NCBI RefSeq assembly: GCF_019703515.2
Contig: NC_059373.1
Coordinates: 20,546,281-20,610,280, forward strand
Direction: 5' to 3'
Origin: Myxocyprinus asiaticus
Taxonomy: Eukaryota > Chordata > Actinopteri > Cypriniformes > Catostomidae
DNA length: 64,000 nt
The notes beneath the pieces are model-generated. The model was not told where the DNA came from. It searched no databases and saw only the letters and a program-made list of their open reading frames with translations. Both the position numbers and the translations under genes were made by a program. Shown here in pieces: positions 11,676-55,406 of the stretch (positions are counted from its first letter, which is position 1; each line of letters opens with the position of its first letter).

Positions 11676-12341
11676 TAGGGCTGCCACTTTTGAAGTTTTA
11701 AAATAAGGGACATTTAAATGGGGGGTGGGGAATCACGGCCCCTAACCACATCCTCCACAGTTTTAGCAATAAATGCATTGAGTTAATTTGCATTATTCAT
11801 AAAAATTGTATATCCTTTCTTATATGCTAAAGTGAGAACTTTCCTGACCCATGGCTTATAAAAAAATAAAATAAATCATTTGTATTTTAAATCATTTAAT
11901 TATTTTAATTTTTTCAATTATTTGTCTTCTTCATCTTATTTATGTATACATTTTGGATGGTTTATACATATTTTTTTATAATTTGTATTTATTTTGTTTA
12001 TTTTTTCCTTCACCTGTACTTGTCTTTATGATTGTATTCATACATTGTTTGATCTTGAACATTTATATAGAAAAAACTCCACAGTTTTACCACCATTTGT
12101 GGACTTTTCAGACGGTCCTTTACCACACCCTCCACAGTATTAGCACGTTTTAGCACAATGTGTAGACTTTTCAGACGGTCCCTTACCCACCGTAGGCAAA
12201 TTTTCCAACTTATACCAATGTTAAATCGGTGATCTGGAACGATTTCCAGCCATCTGACCATCTTAAATACGGGACAAATCGCGTCATTTTATCTTTAAAT
12301 ACGGGAGGATCCCGTATTTTACAGGACGGGTGGCAACCCTA
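11676..12341. mobile_element. Short hAT-like MITE
   Basis: Ends TAGGGCTGCCAC and GGGTGGCAACCCTA are inverted. Flanking 8-mers ATTGCAGT / ATTGCCCC share only the first 5 bases, so the target duplication is weak. No coding region. Confidence 0.6.
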
Positions 12342-12886
12342 ATTGCCCCTGAGCTATCTCTCTCATCAATTAGTCAGACACAGTGCCTACACATAACTGT
12401 AAAATGTTCACTGAATGCAGACAGGGTTTCGTTGCCACGTGAAGCAATTGATAAGAACACACACGCAGGCATATATTATTAAGATGGTTATTAATAATAA
12501 TCCCTCGCTCTGTATACCAAATATCTTCTCACATTTATCCTTCTTCATGCCACACAACTTGTTTTATTTATTTATTTATAAGTGGTACCATGCAGTGCAG
12601 GTATGGCATTCGCAGTTAGGGTGACCAGACGTCACTTTAAAATCTGGGACAGTCCCGATTTTAAAAGCCATGTACACCTTTTGTCCTAATAATTAGTCTA
12701 AGGCAGCTATAGTTTGATTGCTTTAAATCAGCATTTTAAATTGACATCAGTGTTTCGTGCGTTCTTTAAATGAGAAATCATCAAAGAGTATTGAAAGAAT
12801 AATTTTGTTTTCATTTTTACATATTGCAGTGAAATGAACAAAGCAAGATGTGTTGTGGAGCGTAAGATGCCTTCTCTTTCCTTCTC
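12342..12886. other. Intergenic, one repeat end only
   Basis: Contains TAGGGTGACCAGACGTC near 12616, a sequence type seen at hAT-like repeat ends, but no partner end was found. Confidence 0.35.
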
Positions 12887-13030
12887 TGTAAGAAAGCTCT
12901 CGGAGTCAGGAGTTCCAGGTGTCAAAGGTTAGAGTTTATTGAGCAAAACCAACAAACCCGAGATGTCAGCCGAGATCTGAATCCCTTGGTCCAGACCCTC
13001 ATCTTTTATACAGTTTCTTGTCTGATATTA
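12887..13030 (-). repeat. Solo LTR remnant (R-U5-like part)
   Basis: On the minus strand, TATAAAAG (about 13015) is followed about 75 nt later by CAATAAACTC (about 12937), then a CT-rich stretch ending TTACA: the promoter/poly(A)-signal spacing of a retroelement LTR. The U3 side could not be delimited and no internal coding region is attached. Confidence 0.45.
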
Positions 13031-13544
13031 CCTCATGTGTATGCCCCTTCATTATTTTTTTGGTTGTCATGGATACCATTTGCCACCATTATCTCACAAG
13101 GCCTTTGATTTCTTTTTAATGGTGGACACCTGGCTTTAGTCTATTTTTAAAAACAACTTTTTAATTAAAGTAGTATAAAAACATGACAATCTGAGCATAA
13201 TATGGTCACTTTGACCACTAGTTGTTTTAATCTTTATCTTCTGCTATGTTTCTCAAGGTCCATAGCATCATTATTTCTGTTGTACTGTGTGTTTTTTTGT
13301 TTTTGTTTTTTTTTTTGCAGCATCAACACTTTTAATAACCTCAAATGCTCTCTCCTGGGTCACACAAAGTCCAGCAACCTCATAAGTACTTTGATATTAA
13401 AAAAAATATATATACCATGATAAACAAAAATATACTATAGATGCGGTTCAGGGAATATACAGACTTAATGTAGGGTGCATCCAAGACAGATGAGCATTCA
13501 TGCTAGTGAACTATAACAGCTACAACAGTAAATAACAAATGATA

Positions 13545-13580
<36 letters not shown>

Positions 13581-14290
13581 TATATATTTAATGGAGTCCC
13601 CATTCCCCAAGTCCCCCTCAGTGTCTATGGTGGTAAAGGCCCTGCTCAGAAGGGTCAGTTGGTGTGGGTGCAGAAGTATGTCTGAAAATGCCCCAATGCG
13701 CTTTCTCTTAAGGGACCTTCTGAAAATTCCACTCATTATTAAACACAGGCGGTGTCCAATCACTCATTCAGTTGACGTGCAAGTTAAACATAAAACATTA
13801 AAAGTACATTTTTATATTCCAAATGTTGTAGTAGGTAACCAGTTAACAGACTGACATACTACAGATATACTCCGTTCTTGTCAGAGAGCATTCTCTCTCT
13901 TTTAGCAGTGCAGGGAAGTACACAAACGGACACGCAGATCTCATTCAGCATGGCTTATAAAACATCGCCTTTGGAAATAAATACATTTAGGCATCACTAT
14001 AAATGCTGACGTTAGAAATTATCAGACATTGCCACATAATTCTGCTGTTTATCCTGTGGTTGTGTGATAGTTTATAAGCCCAGATCACTAACTCTGGTAT
14101 TATTACCCTTCTAGTTATTTACACTGCGGTCAATGCCAGCAGAACTTACACACATTCGCCGGAAATGCAGGCACTGCTTATTTCCGCGTTGAAAAATAAG
14201 ATGAATACAATCTAGACTGCCTCTGGACAGTTACTCAGGAGAAGTGAGATGTTCTTACTTCTTATAGAGCCTGAGGCTTGTTGTGTAAGA
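13031..14290. other. Intergenic with (AAT)n microsatellite
   Basis: An AAT/ATA tract lies at about 13545-13580; otherwise no coding or repeat signal that I can support. Confidence 0.4.
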
Positions 14291-14846
14291 AGTGCTGGGT
14301 AGTGACGGATTATATGTAATCTGGATAATGTAATCAGATTACAAAAATCAAGTAGTTGTGTGATTGGATTAAATGACATGTTAAATTATTCATAATCAGA
14401 TTACAGTTACTTGTTATGGATGAAAATATTACACATTAACCATAAAACTGCAGTAAATTGTTTATCATTTATTGATCCTCTTAATTCTTTTTAAAAATGT
14501 TTACATTTTTGTATTTTTTATTATCCTAAATCATCCTACCCCCTCATGATGAATAATTATGCAAGTTAATATCTGATGAATAGCTGTGAAATACTATGTC
14601 TGCATCATATCCAGTGACCTTCAGTCCTTCACTAATAATTGATTCTCGAAGTCTGTTACAAAAATTGCAGTAAAACAAACATATGCATATGATATGCATA
14701 TCAAATAAACAAGAGGTTAGGTCAGAGGTAATCCAAAAATTACCTAAAAAAATATCATCCAAGAGATTATGTTACTGACTGCAATTTTAGTCATGTAATT
14801 TGTAATCAGTCCCCGATTAGAATTCTTTAGTAATCTACCCAGCACT
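14291..14846. mobile_element. Short inverted-repeat MITE
   Basis: AGTGCTGGGTA at the left and TACCCAGCACT at the right are exact complements. The interior repeats TAATCAGATTAC-type palindromes. No clear target duplication. Confidence 0.65.
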
Positions 14847-15060
14847 GCATGTAAGCAGTGTCAGAGAGTATTAGGCCTAGTATTTTGGGACTTTGGTCAC
14901 GTGTTTCCTTTTCAAATTGGATGCGGGACATGTGGAAGCATGGATATTCAGATTAAGCTCTGGATTGGCCTGACAGATGAGTATGAAGATGATTACCGGT
15001 AATGATTATGGGTAGACAAACCAAATTTTGAAAAGATGAAACATATTTGAAATTTAGCAT

Positions 15061-15325
15061 TTAAAGGAATAGTTCATCCTAAAATGTCAATTCTGTAATC
15101 ATTCACTCATGCAAGTTGTTTCAAACCTGTATGACTTTCTTCTGATGAACATGAAAAATGTAAGGCAGGTAACCTCTGTAACCATTTACTCTCATTGCAA
15201 CTTTTTTTTTTTTTTTTCTTAGTCCATACAAGTGAATGGTGAAACTTACATTCTGACCACATATAGGTTTGGAACAAGAGTAAAATCTGCCAGAATTTTT
15301 ATATTTGGGTGAACTATTTCTTTAA
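15061..15325. mobile_element. TTAA-bordered MITE (AGTTCACCC family)
   Basis: Ends TTAAAGGAATAGTTCATCC and GGGTGAACTATTTCTTTAA. About 265 bp, non-coding. Same terminal family as the repeats at 2047, 15741, 38724 and 42009. Confidence 0.75.
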
Positions 15326-15740
15326 AATGTTTCATTTATGTGAATGTGAACCACAAATATTTGACCTTCATGACATGCTGAGATGTTCTATAGGTAAAAT
15401 CATTCCTTTAAGCTTTTGGATCAGCAGTGAACCAGATAACTGGAAAAGAAACGAGAGATCCCACAGGGTAAGGACTGCACATGCATGGAGCAACTTTAAT
15501 CATCAGTTTTATATGGTTGCAGTTTTACGATGTAGCATGCATTGAATCATTCAAAGGAATACGTGAGTCCAGATCTCCCAAACAAGCACAGACCCTGGGC
15601 AAGAATTTGCTGCTTGATGCCTCCTTCCCAAGAGTCCATCTGTTCGAAATAAAGTCTTCTCTGACAGGATATTGGATTTTAGAGAAATATGATTTGTGAT
15701 ACATGTAAACATAATGTAATGTGTGTGAGAGCACATCAAT

Positions 15741-16345
15741 TTAAAGGAATAGCTCATCCAAAAATCAAAACTCTCTCATCATTTACTCACCCTCATGCCA
15801 TCACAGATGTGTATGACGTTTTCTTTTACTGAACACAAACGATTTTTAGAAGAATATTTTAGTTCTCTAGGTCTCTATAATGCAAGTGAATGGTGACCAA
15901 AATTTTGATGCTCCAAAAAGCACAGAAGGCAGCATAAATGTAATCCATATGACTCCAGTGGTTAAATCCATGTGTTCAGAAGTGATATGATAGGAGTCTG
16001 TGAGAAACAGATCAATATTTAAGTCAATGTTTTACTATCAATCTCCACTTTCACATTCTTTTGTGCATTTCGCAACCTACTAGTTAGGTCTGGTCAAAGG
16101 TGGAGATTTATAGTAAAATAGGACTTAAATATTAATCCGTTTCTAACCCACACCTATCATAACACTTCTGAAGACACAGATTTAACCAGATTTAAAGTCT
16201 TATGGATTACTTTTATGCTGCCTTTATGTGATTTTTGAGCTTCAAAATTTGGTACCAGTTCACTTACATTGTATGGACCTACAGAGCAGAAATATTCTTC
16301 TAAAAATCTTTGTGTTAAGCAGAAGAAAGGGATATGCTTCTGGAA
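15741..16345. mobile_element. TTAA-type MITE with palindromic arms, one end degraded
   Basis: Left end TTTAAAGGAATAGCTCATCC. The interior is palindromic: AATGCAAGTGAATGGTGACC near 15882 is mirrored by GGTACCAGTTCACTTACATT near 16252. The right terminus has decayed. Confidence 0.65.
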
Positions 16346-16411
16346 TGGCATAAAATGTATGTAAATTATGGGTTATATAGGTTATTTTAAAAAGAGATCA
16401 CTCACAGATTT

Positions 16412-16927
16412 AGTTTAATGGTCTTTTTATTCACAAAAAAAAAAAAAAAAAAAATCCAGAATTATCCGTGTGCATGTGTGCAAAAACAAAAAAGTTATTT
16501 TTTTTCCCCCCTCCAAATGAACAAAGGGCAGATCCTCCAGCTGAAATTTTGAATGGTCAATTTAGAATGATGCTGCCAATGTCTTTAGTGCTTCTGTGTG
16601 ATAAAAAAAATGTGGCTCATAATCATTTGTATGTAATGTAGCAGGAAATTCAATATTGTCCTCGAACTGTAAGCATTTTTCAAATATACTTTTTTGTAAT
16701 ACACTTGATGAATAAAAACTGTACAGTCTTGTAACTACTAGCTGACTGAATATGGAAAATACAATGAAAAATCAATTGCTTTTCAGCCATCAGAACCACA
16801 GTTAATATCTCAAAAGATGGAATTTAGGTTTTCTCATCTTTGTGGAATTAAATAGAGGAAAATCCAGGAGCAATCTTTCTCCTGAGACACCTCCATTTGA
16901 TCAACAGTCATTTTTATGTGCACCGTC
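16412..16927 (-). other. zmym4: zmym4 3' untranslated region
   Basis: Follows the zmym4 stop. A minus-strand AATAAA lies at 16431-16426, followed by an A-rich area, a plausible polyadenylation site. The exact cleavage site is not known. Confidence 0.5.
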
Positions 16928-47359
<30,432 letters not shown>

Positions 47360-48559
47360 CTGAAAGCATGAACACAGTGGAATAATTCACAATCACTCAT
47401 TAGCATCAACAACTTAAACTTACTCATGAGTGACATGAGGTACATCTAAGCATGAAACAATGTCACAGCATAAATGTATTTCAATCAAAATTTTGGTCAT
47501 TTTATAATTTATAGAACATATTATACGTAGTTAATTTTGACAATCCAACCTTCGATAATTGGATAGTCACTACATGAGCATTTTGATGTTCAGCTAAAAA
47601 AAACAAAATCTGGATAGAAATAGTTCAGTCCCCATACTGAAATTTCTGTAAACTATAACAGTTTAATTACCAGCACAAACATACAGTATTTAAAAGCAGT
47701 ACTTATAATGGCACTCTGATCTAGGATTGTCAAAATACACAAATATTTCCTATAACCAATTTCGATACCACAGCAAAACTAAACCCCAAAATAAAAATTG
47801 CATGAGAAATGGGTGAGTAGATGACAAAAGAACTTGTGTTTTGGGTGAATTATCTCCTTAAATTTCTATATAAATATTAAAAACTTAAAGGCATGAAGCC
47901 TTTAAGCATTTCTCAGTAAACATAGCTTCATGTTTTAAGATGTAATTCAAGTAAACAGTATTAAGAACAAACAAATGAGCAATGGATGGTTCCCTCTAAT
48001 TCCATTTCATTTTAATGATATAACAGGCCAATCCAATATTTTGACACTATATTTTTCTGTCTGTTTACATCATTCTAAAACAAACTGACTGTGTGTACAT
48101 TAATACATCAAGACATGCATTTTAACTCTGTAAATCCTGACATATGGAAGAATTGTCAGAAAATAATTTTTTGACATGACTCTTTTTTTGTACCTTTAGA
48201 CAAAATATAAAAAGAAATCTAAAAGAAAAAAAAATTCACTTTATCATATTTGACATATCAGGCCTCAGAGGCGGTTCATTTTCCTCCATTTACGGTTTTC
48301 CAGATGAGTGTTTCCCACATGGTGTTTTTTAACTCCTCCTTCCACAGCATTTAAATGTTTGTTTTCTGCCACATTAGTTGAATAATTCTCTCCCACCCCC
48401 CAAAATTTTTTTTTAAAATGAACTTGCTACACAAAAGTTATTTCAGTAATTTTTTTTTTCAGTCCAAGCCATTTTGCTCATGACAGTTTGACTGTTCTGT
48501 GTCTTTTCTACATAGATGGACGGATGTAGAGGCATGCTTACCATATAAATTACATATTT
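47360..48559 (-). other. Upstream zmym4 intron, nothing recognised
   Basis: AT-rich; no exon matching the ZMYM4 N-terminal region was found here. Confidence 0.35.
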
Positions 48560-49517
48560 ACCATTATCATTCATCTGGCATTGCTTTTAAAATACGCGTT
48601 TATCGCTGCTTTGAAGGTGTCCTGGACAATTTTTGCACCCATGTGTGCCATTTTTAATTGTTAGTCTTTTGTAAAAGTGCACTAGATGGACGTCTTTGAT
48701 CATTTTGATGCGTTTTTCCGGCGATGTGCATCACATTTTAAGAGCAGTACAAGCGCAACTTTTAAAAACACATCTCATTCTGCTGCCAACGACTGGGAGA
48801 AACACGTCGCTCTGTGTGTAAACAAACACGGAAGATGTGAGATGTGAAGTCCAGCGTCTCTGCTTTGGCCTGTTGAAGCCGGTTTAAGAACCCAACATCA
48901 CCATGGATTGTATTACGTTTGTGTATTCAGAACATTTCAGCATGGATTGTATGCGTTTCGGCTCAGATCAGCATGGATTCCTTGTGACCCAGTCAATACA
49001 TGATTCAAGTTTTGAAAAGGAACTGTTATATATGGGGCAGTTAAAACTACATTGGGCCCAATGCCAAAACCATAAGTAAACAGTTTCATTCACAAATATT
49101 TCAAATGTCATGACAGCACTTGAGTGAACGGTTTAATATATTCGGATGCAATGTATTGGATGCATGTTATGTGTACCCTGAAATGTAGTTTTATAACGTT
49201 ATGGAGCTTGTTGTTAATTTTCTTCAGATCACATTTCAAATATGGCTGTATTTGAGGGGCTGCATGCAGTTACCCAGTCAGGACAGTGGGCGTTTACACT
49301 GATGTCTTAAAGGGCCAGATGACTTCAAACTGAGCGTTTCAGACAAAAGGCCATAGTCAAGGTGGAAAATGATTATATATGACTAAATTATGACTGTTTT
49401 GGTGCAAAAAAATAAATAAATAAAAAAAATCAAAAACTTTATTAACATTATAAGTGGACCTAAGGGAAGGTAATTACATTTTATATATATAAAGAGTATG
49501 TCATCATGACCCCTTTA
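48560..49517. mobile_element. TTAA-type repeat, third copy of the GGGTCATGACATGAGG family (partial)
   Basis: Contains ACTAGATGGACGTCTTTGA (compare 26435) and GGACAGTGGGCGTTTACACT (compare 27105); ends ATCATGACCCCTTTAAAT. Left end unclear. Confidence 0.5.
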
Positions 49518-50991
49518 AATAAAGCTGTTTTCTCAAAGAAAAGCCTTTTATTGCAAGAAAGCTGCTTAAGGCTCAAAATCGGTGTTTGGGTTCACATGAA
49601 CTGTGCTCGCGGATTTCTCCTTTTCAATTTCATCCGGCCTGCTTACGCACATGCGCACTCCTCAATAACCGGATAGAACGCTGTTTATGCATTTACATGA
49701 CCACAATAAGCCACGTACTTCGGGAGAAACCTAGGTGTGCTAAACCGCTTAGTCTCTTAAACGGCGCAGGGAAATCAGCGTTCTTGTTTACATGACTTTT
49801 TAAGAATGCCACTTTCTGCAAAAACTCTAGAATAAACTGTTTTCTCAAGTGCCTGTAAACGTAGTCACTGAGATGAAGAGAGTAGTATTTAGCTGGTCGT
49901 GTCATTCTAACATGGCCGCCCCCACTGCATGTAGAATAAAATAGCTTTTATAAGGTTACTGATATGACTAAACTCTTCATCTAAAATGAATGGTCATGAT
50001 TTTTTAATTATGTTTTAAAAATACTGTTCATTTCTTTAGAAGTAAACTAGGAATTAAATTGAGTGCACCTTTAAAACATTTTCTGAAATATTTTACAAAC
50101 TTTTTAAGTTATAATTCATCAACAAGTAGGCTTATTTCTGGATATAAAATAAATTAATGGTATCTATTACAACACATCTGATTTAATTAAAAACTGGCTC
50201 TTATAACCTTAAATGTCAAGTGTTATAAGTACAGCTGTCAGTAGATGAATTGCAATTAATCTAAAATTTGACTATATATATACTCATTTCCTGTCTAAAT
50301 GCATTTATTTCCTTCTTTGGAAAGAACAACACAGTAGAACAAAAAAATATGTAACAATAATGCTATAATACATGAAACATTTACCAAAGTCTAAGTGGGA
50401 TGTTGACTGATTGATAGAACTACTATTCATTACAATGCACATTAAATCTCTTAAACCCTCATCCTCCACAATATTTATCGTCATCAGGCTGTCTTTTCAC
50501 TTTGGATATGGAATTTACATGATTTGTTTCAAGGCAGCAAGATGCCGCATTGAATTCCATTTGAAAAGCGCGTGTTGTTCTGCTTTTAGCGCTGACACTG
50601 CCGATGGAAATATAATTAATCTGACTGGTAATCATTAACTGATGCATCAGAAACTCGGCGGCAACGGGTACAAAGTCGAAATTATGTCAAGTGTCAACAG
50701 ACCCTCCACGTGAGAACAAGCTGCGCAGCAGGCTTGTAAGAACTGACATGCTTATGTGGTAAAATGCTGACTTACAAAAGACACGAAGAACTTAACTTTT
50801 GTCAATCAGTGTTCGTTTTATAAGAGGTCCTTTCTCCGGCACGGACTCACAGTTGTGTGTTTGTAATGTATATGTATACAAGTGTTATGTCCCTGCTGGA
50901 TACAACGCATGGGTTCCGCCCTCTAACCAGTGTTCAGAACTCACACAGAGCTGAATAAAATGTCAGAATCTAATGTCAAATCGGTACACGC
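49518..50991. other. Upstream zmym4 intron, repeat traces
   Basis: The 49530-49910 part ends in GTTTACATGACTTTTTAAG and GCCTGTAAACGTAGTC-type sequence suggestive of an old MITE; no paired ends. No coding. Confidence 0.35.
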
Positions 50992-52762
50992 TAGGGGTCG
51001 ACCATATCACCTCGGCCGATAAATTTTCCTATTTGGCCGATTTGTTTCTTGAGGGTGCCAAAAATCACCTGCTTGCATGTGAAGTGACTGAGACATGTAA
51101 AGGACTAGTCATGGTTTTTGTTGTTACGTGCCATCGAGTTACTACAATAACAGACCGGTGTGTAACACTGTCGCATTTAAACGGTCCGCATATCAGAGCC
51201 GCGGCAGACGCGCTTGAGCTCATTATGTTAAAGTGCTCACCTGTTTCATTCTCCCTCTCTCTCCTCAGAAGTTCCCTGTAACTTTTAACTGTCGTGCCTA
51301 ATGATAAAAAGGCAAATATCAATAAAACTAATATAATATACCATCTGCAAATATGTGCATATCTCAGTTAAGCAAATATAATAAACAAACCTCACAAAAC
51401 TGAGCAGATCCAGAATCCTGTGGAGCGCTCATTTATTAACCTCTAAAGCATGTATTCAATCAGCCACTCATCAGCAGTTCCCCGTAACTTTTAACTTTCT
51501 TTTCTAATGATAAAAAGCAAATATCAATAAAACTTGTTTTATATACTTTACTGTTTGCAAATATGCAGATATCTCGTTTAACCAGATGTAATTCAAGAAT
51601 CTCATGAAAATCCAGCGCTTTCTTCATGTCGAGCGCTCGTCTAATATCTTCCTCTGAAGAGTGTATTCTATCTGCCCGAATCAAAACTTCAGGATCAGGA
51701 TCAAAAGTTCCACTGATTCACAAATCATGATGGTCACTCCATGACAATCTAAGCAGGCGATCCAGGCCGTTTAAACTCCGCACGAGCACGTGAGTGCCAT
51801 TTCAAAGTAAAAGCGCTTCACGTGTGCTATAAGTAAATGATTATTCACTATGCCCTGTATGTACAATTGGTTTGATTCTGTATTTTTTGATAAAATGCTA
51901 ATGCTAACATGAACATGGTTGCTTGACTACTGTGTGTATTGCTATTTACTTCTTAATATATTAACAATTTCTTCATGTGCAAATAAGTGAATTTTAAAGT
52001 CATCAGATTTTTAAATTGACGTTGTTTCCGAAGTCCACAAGGAAGCAAAAAGTACATCTAAACCAAACTGCACAGTGTAATACAGTATTACAAAGAACAT
52101 AAGGACCCAGACTCAGGCTTCATAATAACAGAATACCATAGTGTTTTCCATCCTTTAAAGGTGTATAGTAGTAAAATACCCAGATAGTAGTGATATTCGG
52201 CTGAACTCTGTGGTGAAACGTCTCAGACTCTGAGCCCAAGGGCTGTTCAATCAGACACAACAGAATGAAACAGAACGCGGGGATCTCGAGACACCGTTTC
52301 CTGACTTAGCATTTTAAAACATATTGCTTATGCTGAGAAACACCGATAAGAGAGCATACACAACGACCAAATACCTCCACCAAAGGATCTGTTCACACCG
52401 TTTGCTTCCATCCGCATGGTTTTCCTATTGTTTGTCTATGAAAACCTGTGCTTCACAGACATCTTTGACCATTGTTTCGCATTTCATAGTTTATTGCAAG
52501 TCTCATGCAGGAGCGCTGTTTTCAGATGCCATGTCAAGTTAAAATGAACTTCAACCCTTAAAAGCATGGCTCAAGCCACTCACTTTCTATTAAACTGTAT
52601 TTGCTGCCCTGCGTCTAGCCCTTTTTTAACTCAAGAACATTATGGGTCAGAAGCCATCAGTGCTTGGCGCACATCCAAAATTCGAATGCACAGTTGTAGC
52701 ATTCGAATGTGCATTTTTATCTTAAATCTGACGAATATTCAAATTTTATTTTGACAGCCTTA
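50992..52762. mobile_element. hAT-like element with mismatched ends and internal tandem duplication
   Basis: Left end TAGGGGTCGACC resembles the element at 27877; right end TTTTGACAGCCTTA belongs to another hAT type. Flanking GTACACGC (50984-50991) and GTACACGT (52763-52770) match 7 of 8. A unit of about 205 bp (TTCCCTGTAACTTTTAACTG) is repeated at 51267 and 51472. Confidence 0.5.
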
Positions 52763-53443
52763 GTACACGTGTTAAGTGTTTGTGCACAGTACTTGCACCT
52801 CTGCCTTTTTGCCCATGTAAGAAAATGGCTAATGGCAACTTTTCTGACATCATGGCTTGCTGATGGCCTTTTGTGAGGTGGAGGTGCCTCTGGAGTTGGG
52901 AACATTGCTGGCTTTCAATTGTTTTTGGTGACGAGACCAACAGTTGTGAGGGACACTTCCACAGATGCCTGAAACCACTGCAGAGACATGGGTTCTTTGT
53001 GGGGCTCAAAAATCTTCTGATGTCTCCGGTAGAGGACCCAGGCGTTCATGAGAGCTATTGTAACAGTTGCAACAAGATCGCCATGTACCAGCGTCGGCTC
53101 TTGTAGTTGTATTTGTACAACGAGGTCGGCATATCAAGAAGACCATATGCCACCCATGAACTTTTTGTACACTTCCAACAATGGCTGGCCTGGGAATAAT
53201 CACGTGTTTTAGCTTTCCGATCCCAGTGCCTCACAAGACGTACTGGTTCAACTCCAGTGTAAGAGGACACAAGATTGACAACTTTGTTAACTGCCCATCT
53301 TACAAGAATGATGTTGTTCTGGCTCACTCGGCAATCAGTAGACCCTCTTCCGCATGCCTTGAGCTCTTTTTCTTCCATTAAGTTGCAGTTTTTGATCCTG
53401 TTCATTCAGACAGTGCCTATGAAATAGATTCCCCTTTCACATA

Positions 53444-55406
53444 CAGTTGAAGTCAGAAGTTTACATACACCTTAGCTAAATACATTTAAACTCAGTTTTT
53501 CACAGTTCCTGACATTTAATCGTAGAAAACATTCCCTGTCTTCGGTCAGTTAGGATCACTACTTTATTTTAAGAATGTGAAATATCAGGGGGCCTGGGTA
53601 GCTCAGCGAGTAAAGACGCTGACTACCACCCCTGGAGTCGCAAGTTCGAATCCAGGGCGTGCTGAGTGACTACAGCCAGGTCTCCTAAGCAGCCAAATTG
53701 GCCCGGTTGCCAGGGAGGGTAGAGTCACATGGGGTAACCTCCTTGTGGTCGCTATAATGTGGTTCTTGCTCTCAGTGGGGCACGTGGGGAGTTGTGCATG
53801 GATGCGCTCAAGCCACGTGGTAAGATGCGTGGATTGACGGTCTCAGACATGGAGGCAACTGAGATGAGATTGAGGAGTCACTACGCCACCACGAGGACTT
53901 AAAGCGCATTGGGAATTGGGCATACCAAATTGGGGAGAAAAGGGAAGAAAAAAAAGAATGTGAAATGTCAGAATAATAGTAGAGAGAATGATTTATTTCA
54001 GCTTTTATTTCTTTCATCACATTCCCAGTGGGTCAGAAGTTTACACACACTTTGTTAGTATTTGGTAGCATTGCCTTAATTGTTTAACTTGGGTCACACG
54101 TTTTGGGTAGCCTTCCACAACCTTCTCACAATAAGTTCCCACAACCGAGACAGTTTTGTAGGCCTCCTTGTTCACACACGCTTTTTCAGTTCTGCCCACA
54201 AATTATCTATCGGATTGAGGTCAGGGCTTTGTGATGGCCACACCAGTACCTTGGCTTTGTTGTTCTTAAGCCATTTTGCCACAACTTTTTAGATATGCTT
54301 GGGGTCATTGTCCATTAGGAAGACCCATTTGCTACAGAGCTTTAATTTCCTGGCTGATGTCTTGAGATGTTGCTTCAATATATCCACATAATTTTCCTTC
54401 CTCATGATGCCATCTATTTTGTGAAGTGCACCAGTCCCTCCTGCAGCAAAGCACCCCCATAACATGATGCTGCCACCCCATGCTTCATGGTTGGGATGGT
54501 GTTCTTCGGATTGCAAGCCTCACCCTTTTTCCTACAAACAGAACAATGGTCAGCATGGCCAAACAGTTCAATTTTTGTTTCATCAGACCAGAGGACATTT
54601 CTCCCAAAAGTAAGATCTTTGTGCTCATGTGCACTTGCGAACTGTAGTCTGGCTTTTTTATGGTGGTTTTAGAGCAGTGGCTTCTTCCTTGCTAAGCAGC
54701 CTTTCAGGTTATGTCGATATAGGACTCGTTTTACAGTGGATATATATACACTTGTCTACCTGTTTCCTCCAGCATCTTCACAAGGTCCTTCACTGTTGTT
54801 CTGGGATTGATTTGCACTTTTCTCACCAAACCACGTTCATCTCTAGGAGACAGAATGCATCTCCTTCCTAAGCGGTATGATGGCTGTGTGGTCCCATGGT
54901 GTTTATTACTGGTGTACTATTGTTTGTACAGATAAACGTGGTACCTTCAGGCATTTGGAAATTGCTCCCAAGGACGAACCAGACTTGTGGAGGTCCACAA
55001 TTTTTTTTCTGAGGTCTTGGCTGATTTCTTTCGATTTCCCATGATGTCAAGCAAAGAGGCACAGTGTTCGAAGGCAGGCCTTAAAATACATCCACAGGTA
55101 CACCTCCAATCAGAAGCTAATTGTCTAATGGCTTGACAACATTTTCTGGAATTTTCCAAGCTGTTTAAAGGCACAGTTAACTTAGTGTATGTAAACTTCT
55201 GACACACTGGAATTGTGATATAGTCAATTAAAAGTTAAACAATCTGTCTGTAAACAATTGTTGGAAAAATTACTCATGTCATGCACAAAGCAGATGTCCT
55301 AAACGACTTGCCAAAACTATAGCTTGCTAATGTTAAATCTGTGGAGTGGTTAAAACATTAGTTTTAATGACTTCAACCCAAGTGTATGGAAACTTGACTT
55401 CAAATG
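53444..55406 (-). mobile_element. Sleeping Beauty-like Tc1 transposon carrying a SINE
   Basis: Left end CAGTTGAAGTCAGAAGTTTA, right end GGAAACTTGACTTCAAATG, flanked by TA. Minus-strand transposase remnants: MGNRKKSAKTSEKK (55044), SIMLWGCFAAGGTGALHKI (54471), VFLMDNDPKHI (54322). Broken by frameshifts, and the right inverted repeat is decayed. Confidence 0.92.
53589..53953 (+). repeat. tRNA-derived SINE, plus orientation
   Basis: Head GGCCTGGGTAGCTCAGCGAG, box B GTTCGAATCC, conserved body ending TTGGGGAGAAAAGGGAAG, A-rich tail. AAGAATGTGAAATATCAG (53571-53588) and AAGAATGTGAAATGTCAG (53954-53971) form an 18-bp target duplication with one mismatch, inside the Tc1. Confidence 0.92.

Noticed and set aside
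53589..53670. tRNA gene
   Set aside because: Box A/B-like sequences are present but the rest is a SINE body with A-rich tail and target duplication.
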